From: Apiosordaria backusii
Lineage: Eukaryota > Ascomycota > Sordariomycetes > Sordariales > Lasiosphaeriaceae
Direction: 5' to 3'
Length of the DNA stretch: 64,000 nt
NCBI GenBank assembly: GCA_030549205.1
Contig: JAUKTV010000001.1
Coordinates: 434,001 to 498,000, forward strand
The position numbers and the translations under genes are program-made. The notes beneath the pieces were generated by a model. That model saw nothing but the letters and a program-made list of their open reading frames with translations, was not told the DNA's origin and searched no databases. Of the stretch, positions 23,289 through 34,200 are shown piece after piece (position 1 is the stretch's first letter; each line of letters opens with the position of its first letter).

Positions 23289-24550
23289 ATGGCCTTTGCC
23301 CTACTTCTCTTGTTGGCGACAGCGGTGGCCCTGGTGGCAGTACATCGCTACCTCAACCGACAAAAGCTACCAGCAGGCGTCCGTCCTCTACCAGGCCCTC
23401 GAGGTCTCCCCTTTATCGGCAGAGTACACGACATCCCAGAAAACGCCTCGTGGTTGAAATTCTACGAATGGAGTCAAAAGTATGGGCCCATCTACCAGAT
23501 GGAGATCTTTGGCACTGTTCATGTCTGGATCTCATCTGAAAAGGTCGCCCATGATTTGCTGTCCAAGAGGGCCCTCATCTACTCGGACAGACCTCAGATT
23601 CCAAACTTGCCTGACAACAGGACCAGCGGTGATTATCTTGCCCTGTTGGGTAGGACCGGTATGTTTCTCGCTCACACACCTTTTGGTGTGTTTGAGAATG
23701 ACTGCTAATAACAATGATATGATCAGAAACATGGAAGCGCCAACGCAAGCTTTGCAACCACCTGATGCACACCTCGGCCCTCGCCTCGCTGCACTCGTAT
23801 CCCACCCGCGAGCGGGATAGATTCCTCTACCTCATGGGCTGCGACCCGTCCAAGTACCTCGAGTGGATCGAGCAGTTCACCTCGCGCACCGTCTCCCGCC
23901 TGTCCTGGGGAACCGCCAAGCCAGCCCAGATCCTCCGGCATACCACCTTTGGCCTGTTGCAGACCATCTCCCCATCTGGTGCTCTGCCAAACGTGATCTC
24001 CTTCTTGAAGCACGTCCCCCTTGCGTTGAGCCCCTGGAAGAAGAAGGAAGCGGCTAGACACGCGCTGGAGGATAGGTTGTGGAAGGCGAATGTTGATTTT
24101 GTCAAGAAGAGTCTCGAGTCTGGGAGGGGAGAGGAGTCATTTGTGGGTACGTTTATGAAGAGTCGGTTACCCGCTGAGGGCGTTGATGAGAAGGAGCGGT
24201 TGAAGTGGGGAGAGCCAGATGAGGCGATGCATGTTGTTGGCTTGATGGCCATCGCAGGAGCGTTGACGATTGGAAGTCCGATTCAGAGTTACATCTTGGC
24301 CATGTGTCACTACCCCGAGGCACAAAAGGCGTTGCAAGAGGAGATTGATCGGGTTTGCGAGGGGAGATGCCCACAGTGGGAAGACAGGGAGAACCTGCCA
24401 ATGCTGAGGGCAGTGGTCAAGGAGGTGATTCGGTGGAGGCCGCCGGTGCCCACGGGCATCCCGCACGCCATTGAGAAGGATGATGTCTATGAGGGTTATT
24501 TCATTCCCAAGGGAGCGACAATTCATGCGTTGGAGTGGTAAGTCTTTTTT

Positions 24551-24583
<33 letters not shown>

Positions 24584-25391
24584 ATTCTCCTTGGAGCGAA
24601 TTTGGGTGCTGGTGGTGATGAAGGCTAACAAGTAGAAAAATAGGGGCATCACCCGCGACGAGACCACTTATCCCTGCGCTGATGAGTTCCTTCCGGCCCG
24701 CTGGGTCGACCCGGCCTATCCTACCTACAAGGAGCCCCTGACACAATACCCCAACCTGAACGGCTTCTCTCAATTCGGCTTTGGAAGGCGAACATGCCAA
24801 GGCATCCCGATCGTGGAGCAGGACCTATTCCTCTCCATGGGCGGCATGGCCTGGGCCTTTGACATTCGCAGGAAGATTGACCCAGCGACCGGCAAGGCCA
24901 TCCCCGTGCACTGGAATGATTACACCCCTCTTTTGATTGCCAAGCCCTGCAAGTTCCAGTTCGACGCTATTCCGCGACACGAGGACAGAATGGCCAAACT
25001 CAAACAGATGTTTGATGCCGCGAGGGAGGAGGAAGAGCTGCAAGACAAGGAGATCGCGATGGATATCAGTCAGTTCGAGAAGGACTTGGGGGCTGAGAAG
25101 ATCTACCGCGACAAGGCCTGCGAGATTCGATATTCTGAGGCTGCGGCACGGTCGGATGAGCTCGAGCAGCCAGTTTCCGAGGGATCTTCGAGCTGCCCAT
25201 CCACGCCACTGGAGCCTGGGTTGGAGCTGGACTCAAGCTCAGAGGCCGATACCGAGAGCGAGTGCGGAAAGGAGTCGATTGATGAGGGAATGAGAGTCGT
25301 GCTGGACGGTAGTGTCGAAAAGACTCTTCAAGTTGGGATCGAGCCAATGGTGAGCGTGATGGAAGTTCCAGGGGCCTGGAAGTGGTCTTGA
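23289..25391 (+). CDS. Cytochrome P450 monooxygenase with extended acidic C-terminus
   Basis: Exons 23289-23658, 23727-24537 and 24644-25391 join in phase (introns 68 and 106 nt) to give 642 residues, against roughly 500-540 for most fungal P450s. An N-terminal membrane anchor (residues 1-20) is followed by the proline-rich hinge PLPGPRGLPFIG. The K-helix EVIR falls at residues 356-359 and the heme-binding loop FGFGRRTCQG has its Cys at about 445. The I-helix oxygen-activation motif, normally A-G-x-D-T, reads AGALT (residues 300-304), with Leu in place of the acidic residue. After the P450 fold ends near residue 510, about 130 further residues are charged, Ser/Glu-rich and probably coiled-coil or disordered. 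It looks closest to the OrdA-like multi-family P450s of secondary metabolism. The substrate is unknown. Confidence 0.92.
24553..24581 (+). repeat. T29 homopolymer in P450 intron 2
   Basis: Twenty-nine consecutive T residues, preceded by another T-rich stretch, lie just after the GTAAGT donor of intron 2. They account for the intron's unusual length (106 nt). The branch region GGCTAACA and the TAG acceptor lie downstream of the run. Confidence 0.9.
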
Positions 25392-26551
25392 TGATTCGCA
25401 TTCTTTTGATTTTCTTTGTCTAATGAATAGGATTGCACTGGGTATTAGGTTGGATATCTTTGGGGCTATGAAAGTGAAATACCCAAAGGACACTAATATT
25501 GGGATGGATGGATGGAGTTGGATAAAACGGGTCGGTCAATGGGCATGGCAGTGCCCTCTTTCTCTCTTCTTTACAGTCAGTATTTCATGACCTAGGTTTC
25601 TTTGAACAGATAGCATTCAAATATCTCTACGAGCAGCCGTGATTAGTGATTATTAGATGGTGTGATATGCGTTTTGCCTGTGATGACCATCATGTCTTAC
25701 CACCAGCAGCTCATCCAAGGGTGGACGTTGGTCCTGTTTAGAGTTTGGCTCACAGTAGTACGCGTGACCAACGTACCACCACCAAGTAGGATTTTGGACG
25801 TTTCCAGATTCGTGGACGATGGTGTTGTGATACCTGGTACCGTAAGCCTGCGGTCAGATCATTGCGGTGGAAAAATGGGAAGCGGATGCATCCAGAGGCT
25901 GACGAACAAAAGAGGGCGCCGGCCTGAAGTCTACCTAGAATGCTCATTGACTTCGTAGGTAAGTATGCATGAGGTTGCGAAATGAAGATAGGTTCCAAAA
26001 AACGGCTTTCATCTCGCGTTGGGCGACCCTGCAGCGACTATCGTGTGGTGGAGTGGCAAAGAATCTGGTGGCTTGACCAATGGCACGGCCATCTTCCCTG
26101 GCCAGGCATCAACATGGAACGGCGAATTTGGCGAGGAGACCCCTTTCTGCTGATGTTGACCTGGCTAAATGTTTCTATGGTGGTATCCAAGCCGGGTAGC
26201 GTGCTTTCTACCCACCAACGAGAAGCGTCAGATGCCCGTTGGCACTGGCTGTCACTAATGGCCCCATGTGACGCCTCCGCTGTACCGTCCTCTTAGTGGC
26301 CGCCATCCCAAGACCCCAGGGTTTGGCGTGGAAATGTCATGGCACCACTCTTTCCCATGTGGCCAATCCAACGTGGTGTCTCGCCGTGCCGCCGGCGGAC
26401 AGCAAGATGACAGGCAGGGGAGATGACAGGTATATTAAGATCCCGGGGAACTGCCGTCTTCACCTCAGTTTGACTTTCAATATCACTGCCACCCACCCTT
26501 TTCAGTCCTTTATTTCCTTTTTCATTCATTCATCATCTTGACCAGTAAACA
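25392..26551. other. Intergenic region between P450 and oxidase genes
   Basis: No gene is supported in this 1.16 kb. A TATATTAA element at 26431-26438 lies 120 nt upstream of the oxidase start codon and is a plausible TATA box. Confidence 0.5.
26431..26438 (+). promoter_or_regulatory. TATA-like box of the flavin oxidase gene
   Basis: TATATTAA lies about 120 nt before the start codon at 26552, a common distance in filamentous fungi. The call rests on position only. Confidence 0.4.
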
Positions 26552-28033
26552 ATGGGTCAAGGACCAAGCACAAGCGCCTTGCAGCAATGCATCGAGGGCG
26601 TTGCCAACAACAGAGCTGGCTTTGCCGCCTTTGCGGGGAGTCCTCTCTACCAGATTCAGTGGGTCAAGCCATACAACCTTGATGTCCTCGTGGAGCCCGC
26701 CGCCGTGGTGAGGCCGCAGACGGCACAGGATATCTCCGACATCATCAAGTGCGCCAATGCCAACAACGTCAAGGTGCAGGCCAAGTCGGGGGGGCACTCA
26801 TATCAGAATTATGGTGTTGGCGGGAGTGACGGGGCCGTCGCCATCGATATGGTCAACTTTCAGAAATTCTCAATGGACACCAAAACATGGCATGCTACCA
26901 TAGGAGCTGGCCACCGATTGGGTGAGGTGGATAAGAAGCTGCACGCTCAAGGGGGTCGGGCCATGGCTCACGGTGTTTGTCCTGGTGTTGGACTTGGTGG
27001 CCATGCTACCATTGTAAGTGGTTCTTCGAAGGTTTCTCTTGGGGATTGAGACTGACACTAACCCGATAATAAGGGAGGACTCGGTCCCATGTCAAGGATG
27101 TGGGGATCCTGTCTTGATCACATTGTCGAAGTCGAAGTCGTCACCGCCGATGGCAAGATTCAGAGAGCAAGCGCCACGCAAAACGAGGATCTTTTTTGGG
27201 CTCTCAGAGGCTCCGCGTCCGGCTTTGGCGTCATAACCGAATTCGTCATGAGAACACATCCCGAGCCAGCCAACATTGTTCAGTACGAGTACACCATTAA
27301 GTTGGGAAGACAAGCCGATGTTGCTCCTCTGTATTCGAAGTGGCAAGCCTTGATGGCAGACCCCAAGCTTGACCGTCGATTCGGATCCATGTTCATCATG
27401 TTCCCCCTTGGCGCCATCATCACTGGCACATTTTATGGTTCCCAGGAAGAATTCCTGAAATCGGGCATCCCCAACGCACTTCCACAGGATGGCAATGGTC
27501 ATTTGGTTCTCAACGACTGGCTCGGAGCTTTGGCTCACGATGCTGAAAAGGAGGCGCTGTACCTGTCCGGGCTTGCCATGCCGTTCATCTCACGCTCTTT
27601 GGCCTTCAAAAGACAGGATCTCCTTGGACCAGACAAAATTAAGGACCTCTTCAGCTGGGTTGACACTCAAAAGAAAGGCACGCTCCTTTGGTTCATCATC
27701 TTCGATGCTGCAGGGGGCGCGATCGAGGATGTGGCTCAGAATGCCACGGCCTTTGCCCATCGTGACAAGGTCATGTACTACCAGTCTTATGGGATTGGGT
27801 TGCCAGTGACAAAGACGACAAAGGATTTCATCACCGGGTTTCATGACCAGGTTGTCCAGAAAGCAGGTGCAGGTACATGGGGTACATATCCAGGGTATGT
27901 CAACAACGCCTTGGTAGACCAGCAAAAGCAGTACTGGGACTCGAATCTGCCAGCGTTGGAGCAAATCAAGGCGAGGTGGGACCCCAAGGATTTGTTTCAC
28001 AACCCGGGAAGTGTGAGGCCTGCCAAGAAGTAG
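26552..28033 (+). CDS. BBE-like FAD-linked oxidase with bicovalent flavin site, no signal peptide
   Basis: Two exons (26552-27013 and 27074-28033) encode 473 residues of the PCMH-type FAD-binding/berberine-bridge-enzyme family. The flavin attachment His is in SGGHSY (His82) and the second attachment Cys in GVCPGVGLGGH (Cys143). Their spacing of 61 matches bicovalent oxidases such as glucooligosaccharide oxidase. The C-terminal BBE motif is WDPKDLFHNPGSV. The 60-nt intron has GTAAGT and AAG ends. Relatives that oxidise sugars are secreted, but this protein begins MGQGPSTSALQQC and has no signal peptide. It may work in the cytosol, and the Gly2/Ser6 pattern even permits N-myristoylation. The P450 gene 1.2 kb upstream on the same strand suggests a joint oxidative role; no other biosynthetic gene is adjacent. 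Confidence 0.92.
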
Positions 28034-28313
28034 GCATTCATGGCCCCTGCCCCGAGCGATTTGTTCTTGTAGAATTAGAGATACCCGATTGCATTAATGT
28101 CTAAGTGTTAGCAGAATTCCCAAAGAAGACACAATTTGAACTATCAGGTATAGTGATGATGTTGGATGTTAGAACTGGATTTGGTTGGTTGGTGTGGCTG
28201 AGGATGAATAAGCTTGTGACAGCACTGCCACGCAAAGCAAATGCCCAGCAGATCGCCAGCTTGGAGGCAGCCTCGAGCCCTCGACTAGATTGCTTTTGCA
28301 TTAATTCCTTGAC

Positions 28314-28319
28314 TATAAA
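28314..28319 (+). promoter_or_regulatory. TATA box (TATAAA)
   Basis: A perfect TATAAA lies 121 nt upstream of the ATG at 28440. It supports that ATG as the start of the downstream gene. Confidence 0.5.
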
Positions 28320-28439
28320 TGCTGGTTGATTTCACCCACTGGTTCCCATACACAGCTTGTAAACTCATCCCGTTGCCAACCCGACTCACGCAGCAGCCCA
28401 TCCAACCCCTCCAACTGGCCCCTATCAGTAACAGTAACA

Positions 28440-29132
28440 ATGAGAGAAGAAGGTCTTCTTGACGACGCAGTCATCAGATGGGCCCCTACTATCGACGCAC
28501 TCCACGCCACTTTCACGGACAACGCCCCCCTCTGTCCGCCACTATCACCCTCGGGATCCAATGAGCAGGAATTCAACCAGTTTTGGTGCTCCGTCCTCAC
28601 CTCCCTCGCCATCAAAATCGAAGCAGACGCATCAATCCCTTTATATTTAACCTCACCGCCCCGTCCAACATTTTCTATCAAACTCTTCAGCAAACCCGCA
28701 TCGAATGGTATTCCTTCGGTTGTCGACCTCCCTTTCCAGATCGTTCTCAGTAACCCATCTGGTGTCACCAAGGGAGATCTTATAAGGGGAGTGAGAGATT
28801 ATCTGTACAGCGAGGAGGAGTCGCGCAAAAGAGTTATTTACAGGCCTCGACAAGAAGGAGATGGCTTGGGGAAATGGGAGGAGGCTGACATGGAGAGGGT
28901 GGTGGTTTATGATGCGACTTGGTTTATGATGGACAACCAAGAAGAGCCGCCTGATGATGATGAAGAGCGTTATGAAGGATGCACGTGGAAGGACCCGGAG
29001 ATTGTGCTGTATTGCTGCACTATGGAGAGAGTGGAGGAACAAAGGAGGGAAAACAAGGAGTTGGAGGATAAGTATACGGACGAGTCGGTGTGGCCAGGTA
29101 CCTTAGGGAACTTCGGAACCCCTGAGCCCTGA
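28440..29132 (+). CDS. Hypothetical acidic protein, 230 residues
   Basis: A single exon starts MREEGLLDDAVIRWAP and ends FGTPEP. The frame is open further upstream but contains no earlier ATG. The protein is soluble and acidic. A central IVLSNPSGVTKGDLIRGVRDYL region looks folded, and it is followed by an Asp/Glu-rich loop and the patches RVVVYDATWFMMDN and CTWKDPEIVLYCCTMER. No family is recognised. The composition and the TATA box support a real gene; function is unknown. Confidence 0.7.
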   Translation: MREEGLLDDAVIRWAPTIDALHATFTDNAPLCPPLSPSGSNEQEFNQFWCSVLTSLAIKIEADASIPLYLTSPPRPTFSIKLFSKPASNGIPSVVDLPFQIVLSNPSGVTKGDLIRGVRDYLYSEEESRKRVIYRPRQEGDGLGKWEEADMERVVVYDATWFMMDNQEEPPDDDEERYEGCTWKDPEIVLYCCTMERVEEQRRENKELEDKYTDESVWPGTLGNFGTPEP

Positions 29133-29242
29133 TGAAGCTGAGCCCCTGGACAAGAACAAAAGGGGTATCAACCATAGCAAAAACACGGTACATAATGTAA
29201 TCTAAACAAACGTTCAATTCCTGTATCGAACACTCATGATAT

Positions 29243-29260
29243 CTAGGTACCTAGGTACCT
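29243..29260. repeat. Palindromic CTAGGTACCTAGGTACCT element
   Basis: This is a second complete copy of the GGTACC/CCTAGG double palindrome seen at 14461-14478. It lies in the 3' space between two convergent genes. Confidence 0.6.
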
Positions 29261-29340
29261 CAATATAAACCAGCCTTTTGCAAAAGCTTGATATCCTCCG
29301 CGGTCTCAACGAACGCCAAAAGGTTGACGTCCTTCGGCTT

Positions 29341-30130
29341 TTACTGGTCCATTGCCAACATTGTTACAGGGTTGACATGATGCTTGTAAAACATCTCCCA
29401 CATCATGTCAATCTCGCGCTTCGGAATAACCCTGCGGCACAGGGACATTTGAAGGTACTTGGCCACTTCCGAGCTCACGGCATCGTTGACGCCCCGGCCT
29501 GTCCCATCGAGCTGGAGAATTATCTGGGTAATGTCCAGGTCGGCCGCCTTCAGCACGATCTTTATATTGTCGTGCATTTTGTTAATTTTGAGGATGGCTT
29601 TGCGACACTCCCTAGGTATATTGTGCAGTCCGGACAAAGCCCTCCGGCTAACGCCATAAACACCCATGAATCCACTGTACCAAAAATCTCGCTTCCTTAG
29701 AAAGCTCCAATTAGCAATGTGACAGCAACGGCTTTCACATCAATGCCAGCTTGGGTGATGCTCAAGCCTTGACCTTTAAAAATTGTCGCCCCCTTCTCCT
29801 TTTCTTCATTGCTTCTCAAGAACTCCCAGTCCCAGAACTCGAATTCGTCCTCGTTGAACTCGCACTCCCTCGCCTTCTCCAGATCGAACCCAGCCCTTCA
29901 CCTTCTTGGTCCGCAGCTCGTGTTGGATTTGGCAATGGCAAGATAACAGCCTGTAATCTCTCCATTCCGGACTTGAAGGCGCTGTTGATAGCCAGTCTGA
30001 GGCCCGAGATGAAAGGGCTGTGGGTATGTTCTGGCTGCTGGTAGTCTGAAGGGTGGGAGACGTGGTGGTGAACTCGCTCGAGACGCTCTAGGTCGTCGAG
30101 CATCATGTGGTAGTACTCTTCATCCTCCAT
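29341..30130 (-). CDS. Hypothetical protein, tentative three-exon model
   Basis: Three reading frames on the minus strand each carry protein-like sequence and can be joined in phase: 29973-30130, 29774-29895 and 29341-29687 (208 residues). The product starts MEDEEYYHMMLDDLERLERV, has an acidic/aromatic middle (NEDEFEFWDWEF), and a C-terminal half with VSRRALSGLHNIPRECRKAI. Intron 2 (86 nt) has a good TGCTAAT branch but a GTCAAG donor and a GAG acceptor. Intron 1 (77 nt) has a weak GTCCGG donor and no clear branch site. After the stop the frame stays open for 26 protein-like residues, so a nonsense change in a longer gene is possible. A pseudogene with frameshifts cannot be excluded. No family is recognised. 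Confidence 0.4.
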
Positions 30131-31259
30131 TGTGCGGTTTACTCGTAGACGTTGTGGTGGTGGTGATGTCTCCCAGGGTTGTGTGTGTATATCTGGTTGT
30201 CACATGTGAGGGTTAGCGGCTGGAGATTTTGGCTTGGTGGCGTTGCTCACTGCAAAGGCTGGGCGAGGAAACAAAAACATACAGTTCGATAGAATTGACT
30301 AGAATGAATGGCCTGAAAGTTCAAAACAGAGCTTGATGATATATGAGAGTCAAAAGTAGGAACTCTTGAAAGCTTTGGCTGTCTGTGTGGCTTTGACGTG
30401 ATGGTGATGTGATGTGATGGTATCTCGTTGATGATGGTTTGGATGGCTGCCTGTCCCTCGATATGGGACATGGTGTTAAAGATTTATATGGTCCATTATG
30501 ATTCTCTCGTCGACATTGAAGTTGCAGCCCAACAGCATCAATCGCACCACCGGTTTAGTGTGGCCAGTCGCTCTGAGCGTGAGACTGCCATGGTCGTATG
30601 ATCTTGACTGAACACAGCTGGCGCCATTGGCTGAAGCGCCCACAGCCACCCAACTTCTCCCCAATTGTCGGTCCACCACAGAGAAATGCATTCTGATGAC
30701 TGCCAGCCCAGACTTTTCCCATCATGGGCTCGGGGAGAACCGGCCCAACATCATCCAAACAATTGTCTTATTCTGACAGTTTTGAGGTGCCTCATGATCC
30801 AAGCCAAACTGACGGTGTCTGGGCGACTGGTAGGTAATACAGTGTCTCCACAAGGTCAAGAACCCAACCGATGGAGATAAAACACCACACATTCGAAGCC
30901 AGGAAATATGTGGGCTATCAATAAAATGACATTCAAAACACAAAGGAAAGGGTATATAATAACCTAGAATGATACAAGATACAAACGAGTGCTGGGTTTT
31001 GCTCTGATCCCTTTTCCACCTCCCACCTCTCACCCATCTCCATTCACACTGATTGAGCTTGTTGCTTTCCTGCTCCAAATCGCTGAGATCACCACCCTCC
31101 TCCATCATAATTCTATCTTCCGTCTCCACCTCTCACCATTCTCGCTGGGAAAGTAATAAAAAAACAATGTTACACGATGTGTCATGGGTTATCATTATCT
31201 CGTACCTCCCACCATAAACCTCCCTCCCCCTCGTTCTTGAGTCTCTATGGCATGGCTCC
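30131..31259. other. Intergenic region
   Basis: A minus frame starting at 30471 (MSHIEGQAAIQTI) might be an upstream exon of the 29341-30130 gene, but I could not place a convincing splice. The rest holds the 3' region of the large minus-strand gene. Nothing else is supported. Confidence 0.4.
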
Positions 31260-34200
31260 TCACAGCTCGTCATGCCCCTGAACCTTCTCCTTAACTGCCT
31301 CCGTTGCTTCGCTCGCAACACTCGCCACCTTCTCACCAACACTCCTAACCTTGTCCCCGGCATCACCAACCGCCTCGCTGGCGGCGCTAGCAGCTGAGCC
31401 GACAACATTGGTTCCGGTAGCGTAAGCTGCGTTCAATCGTGACACTACGCTTTCCGAGAATGTGGGTTCTTTGCCGACCAAGAGTTCAGACACGAGCGCG
31501 CTCACGGCCTCGTATCGTTGAGCGGCAGCATCGCCGGCCACAGCAGCCGCGCTTGTCACCGACGCGGCCCCTTCACCAGCTGCCGCCGAGGCAGAAGACG
31601 CATACTCACCAACGCCGCTGTAGACAGCTTCGTACCATGGGGTAGGGGTAGGGGCGCCGTAGACTTGAATGCTGATCTTGGTGACAATGGCATCCCAACC
31701 ATCTGCAACATAGTCGGCTGCCGCAGAGGCTTGCTCATAGCCAGCAGCAGCCGCAGAAGAGACATTCTCGCCAGCAGCCGAAGCAGCCGAGGAGACTCCC
31801 GCGCTGGCGGCAGATGCGATCGAGGATGCACCTGATCCGATAACAGAAGCGGCTGAGGCAGCGGACTCGCTAGCGACCGAGGCAGCAGAAGCGGCAGCTT
31901 CACTGGCAGCCGAAGCAGCAGACGCGGCCGACTCACTTGCCACCGAAGCGGCGGAAGAAGCAGACTCGCCCACCGCCGCCGCAGCCGCCGCCGCAGACTC
32001 ACTGGCAACCGAAGCAAGCGAGGAAGCGGTGCCGGCAAGATCAGTCGGCGTAGGGGTGGCTGTCATGGAGCTCACGGCTGCGCTGGCGGCCGACAGAAAC
32101 TCGGAATACCTGGCATGCGCGAGACCAAGGCCGGCGTAATAATTGTGCCTGGCGTTGTCCAAAAGCTTGTTCACGTGCTCAGCTGGAGTCGAGGGGGTCG
32201 GGGTGGCCAGACCAGCTGCAATCTTGGCACTCTCGTACTGCTCCAGTGCCCACGCGCGACCCTGCTCGAGGCGTTCCGAGGCAATCGACTCAATTCGAAC
32301 CCAGTCGACGCTGGGGACAGCAACGGTCGGAATGGCAACCGTGGGCATCATGTTCTTTTTGGTCTTGGTTGGTGTTCCGCGCAGCTGAGTCGACACAGCC
32401 TCGAGTGCAACGTCCATCCGAGAGCTTGCCGATGCCATCGCCTTGTTGTAGGCGGACGTCACTGAAGCAAGCATCTGTTCATGAGCAGGAAGCGGGGTGC
32501 CGTGAATCTGAGCCGAGACAGCCGATAGAGCCTGGGAATACTGTTGGTTTGCGCGGGACATGGCTGCCGAGTAGACGGACCTCAGCTCGTCCTGCATCAC
32601 CTTGACAGCTCCGGCCATATCGCCATCTTCCTCGTCATCCTCCTCATCGTCGAGAATAGGGGAATGGCGGGGGACAACCTGAGCGGCGGCACCAAACAGA
32701 GCGGGCTTCACAGTAGCGGCAGCTTCTGTGGCGGGACGGGTGCCGGGGGTCTCTTCAGCGTCCTCCTCCTCCTCAGCGTCTTCATCGATTGGTAGCTCAA
32801 TTGGTGCTGCATCTGCTTTGACGTGCTCCTCCATCTCAGTCACGTTATCGACAACGAGAGGAGTCTCAAATACAAGGGACTCGGTGGCCGCAAGGTGAGC
32901 AAGGTGGTCGGCAACCGGTTCTGGGGAGTCCTCAACGTCAGGAGTGGCCTCGGATGTTGGCTCAACAACACTCGAGATTTCTTCAGAGGCAGCGCTGACA
33001 GCCTCAACACCCTGCTCAGCACCCTGACCAGCCATCGAGTCCTCGGCCCACAAGTTATTGTCACCCACGGACTCGGCAGCCTCAAATAATTTTTCAGGCA
33101 CAGCGTCCTTGGCGCCGACAACTGCCTCGCTTGCCTTCTCGTATGCTCCCGCGACCTTGTCGGCAATAACATGCTGGGCCTTTTCCGCAGACTCGCCAGC
33201 CTTGTTGACCACGTTCGCGGCAGCCAGTTTGGCAGCCTCGACGGCCTCGGCAGCTTGCTGCATCAGGGTGCTATCAAACTCCTCGGTTTCGTCACCGGCC
33301 ACAAGCTTCCAGTTGGCCACTTGCTTAAGACGACCGAGCTCCTTAGCTGCCGTGGCGGCAAGCTTCATAGCCTCATCCTCAATGTTGGCCCCTTCAATTT
33401 GAGCAGCCTCGAGGTTCGGGTGGGTGACAATGAGTTTCTCTAGATCGCCCTTCCACTCGTCGAATCTGCTCTTCAGCAAGTGGTACTTGGCCCAATCCTT
33501 GTACGTGATTCCATCCGTCCATGCCCACTTCATGCCAATCTTTTGCAGCGCCAGATCCCTGATCCCCTGGAGCACGGTGAAGTGAGTTTCGGCAGCTTGC
33601 GTAATGGAAGATTGCATCTCGGCTTCGTACTCCTCGCGCCAGTTGCGTACATCCTGCGCCTTTTCCTTGATGGCCATACCCGCACGTCTGACAGCCTTGA
33701 CGATTTCAGCCTGCGCATCTTCGCTGCTCAAGTTTCGGTCGTTGACTGCGCCGATAATCTCGAGAATATCCGCGCGGAGTTGCACAAGCTCAGACACTGT
33801 CGCTTTTTCGAGCTGGTCGAGAAGAGACTTGCCCGTGATCCGAGCATTCCGACGAATCATCCTCTTGGCAATCTCCTGAACGCGCTCATCAATCTCGGCG
33901 GCCCCCTCATCGGCGGCCTTGGCATATCGCTCTTGCCAATCCTTGAGATCTGCAGCGACCGTCTCACGTGCGGCGCGCCGCACTGGATCCTCATTCTCGA
34001 CCTGTTCGGCTGTATCCGGAGGGGTGATGGGCTCGACGCTGGACTTGGACCGATGGGCTTCTGGGACGTCTTTGGCTTGTGATCGACCAGTTTTGGTAGA
34101 AGGGGTGCTTGAGGCGGCGACAACTGTGGGAGAGGAGGCGGATGGCGTAGGCCTAACGAAAGAAGACGTTTTCGAAGAAAAGCTGGGCTGTGTTAGCAGG

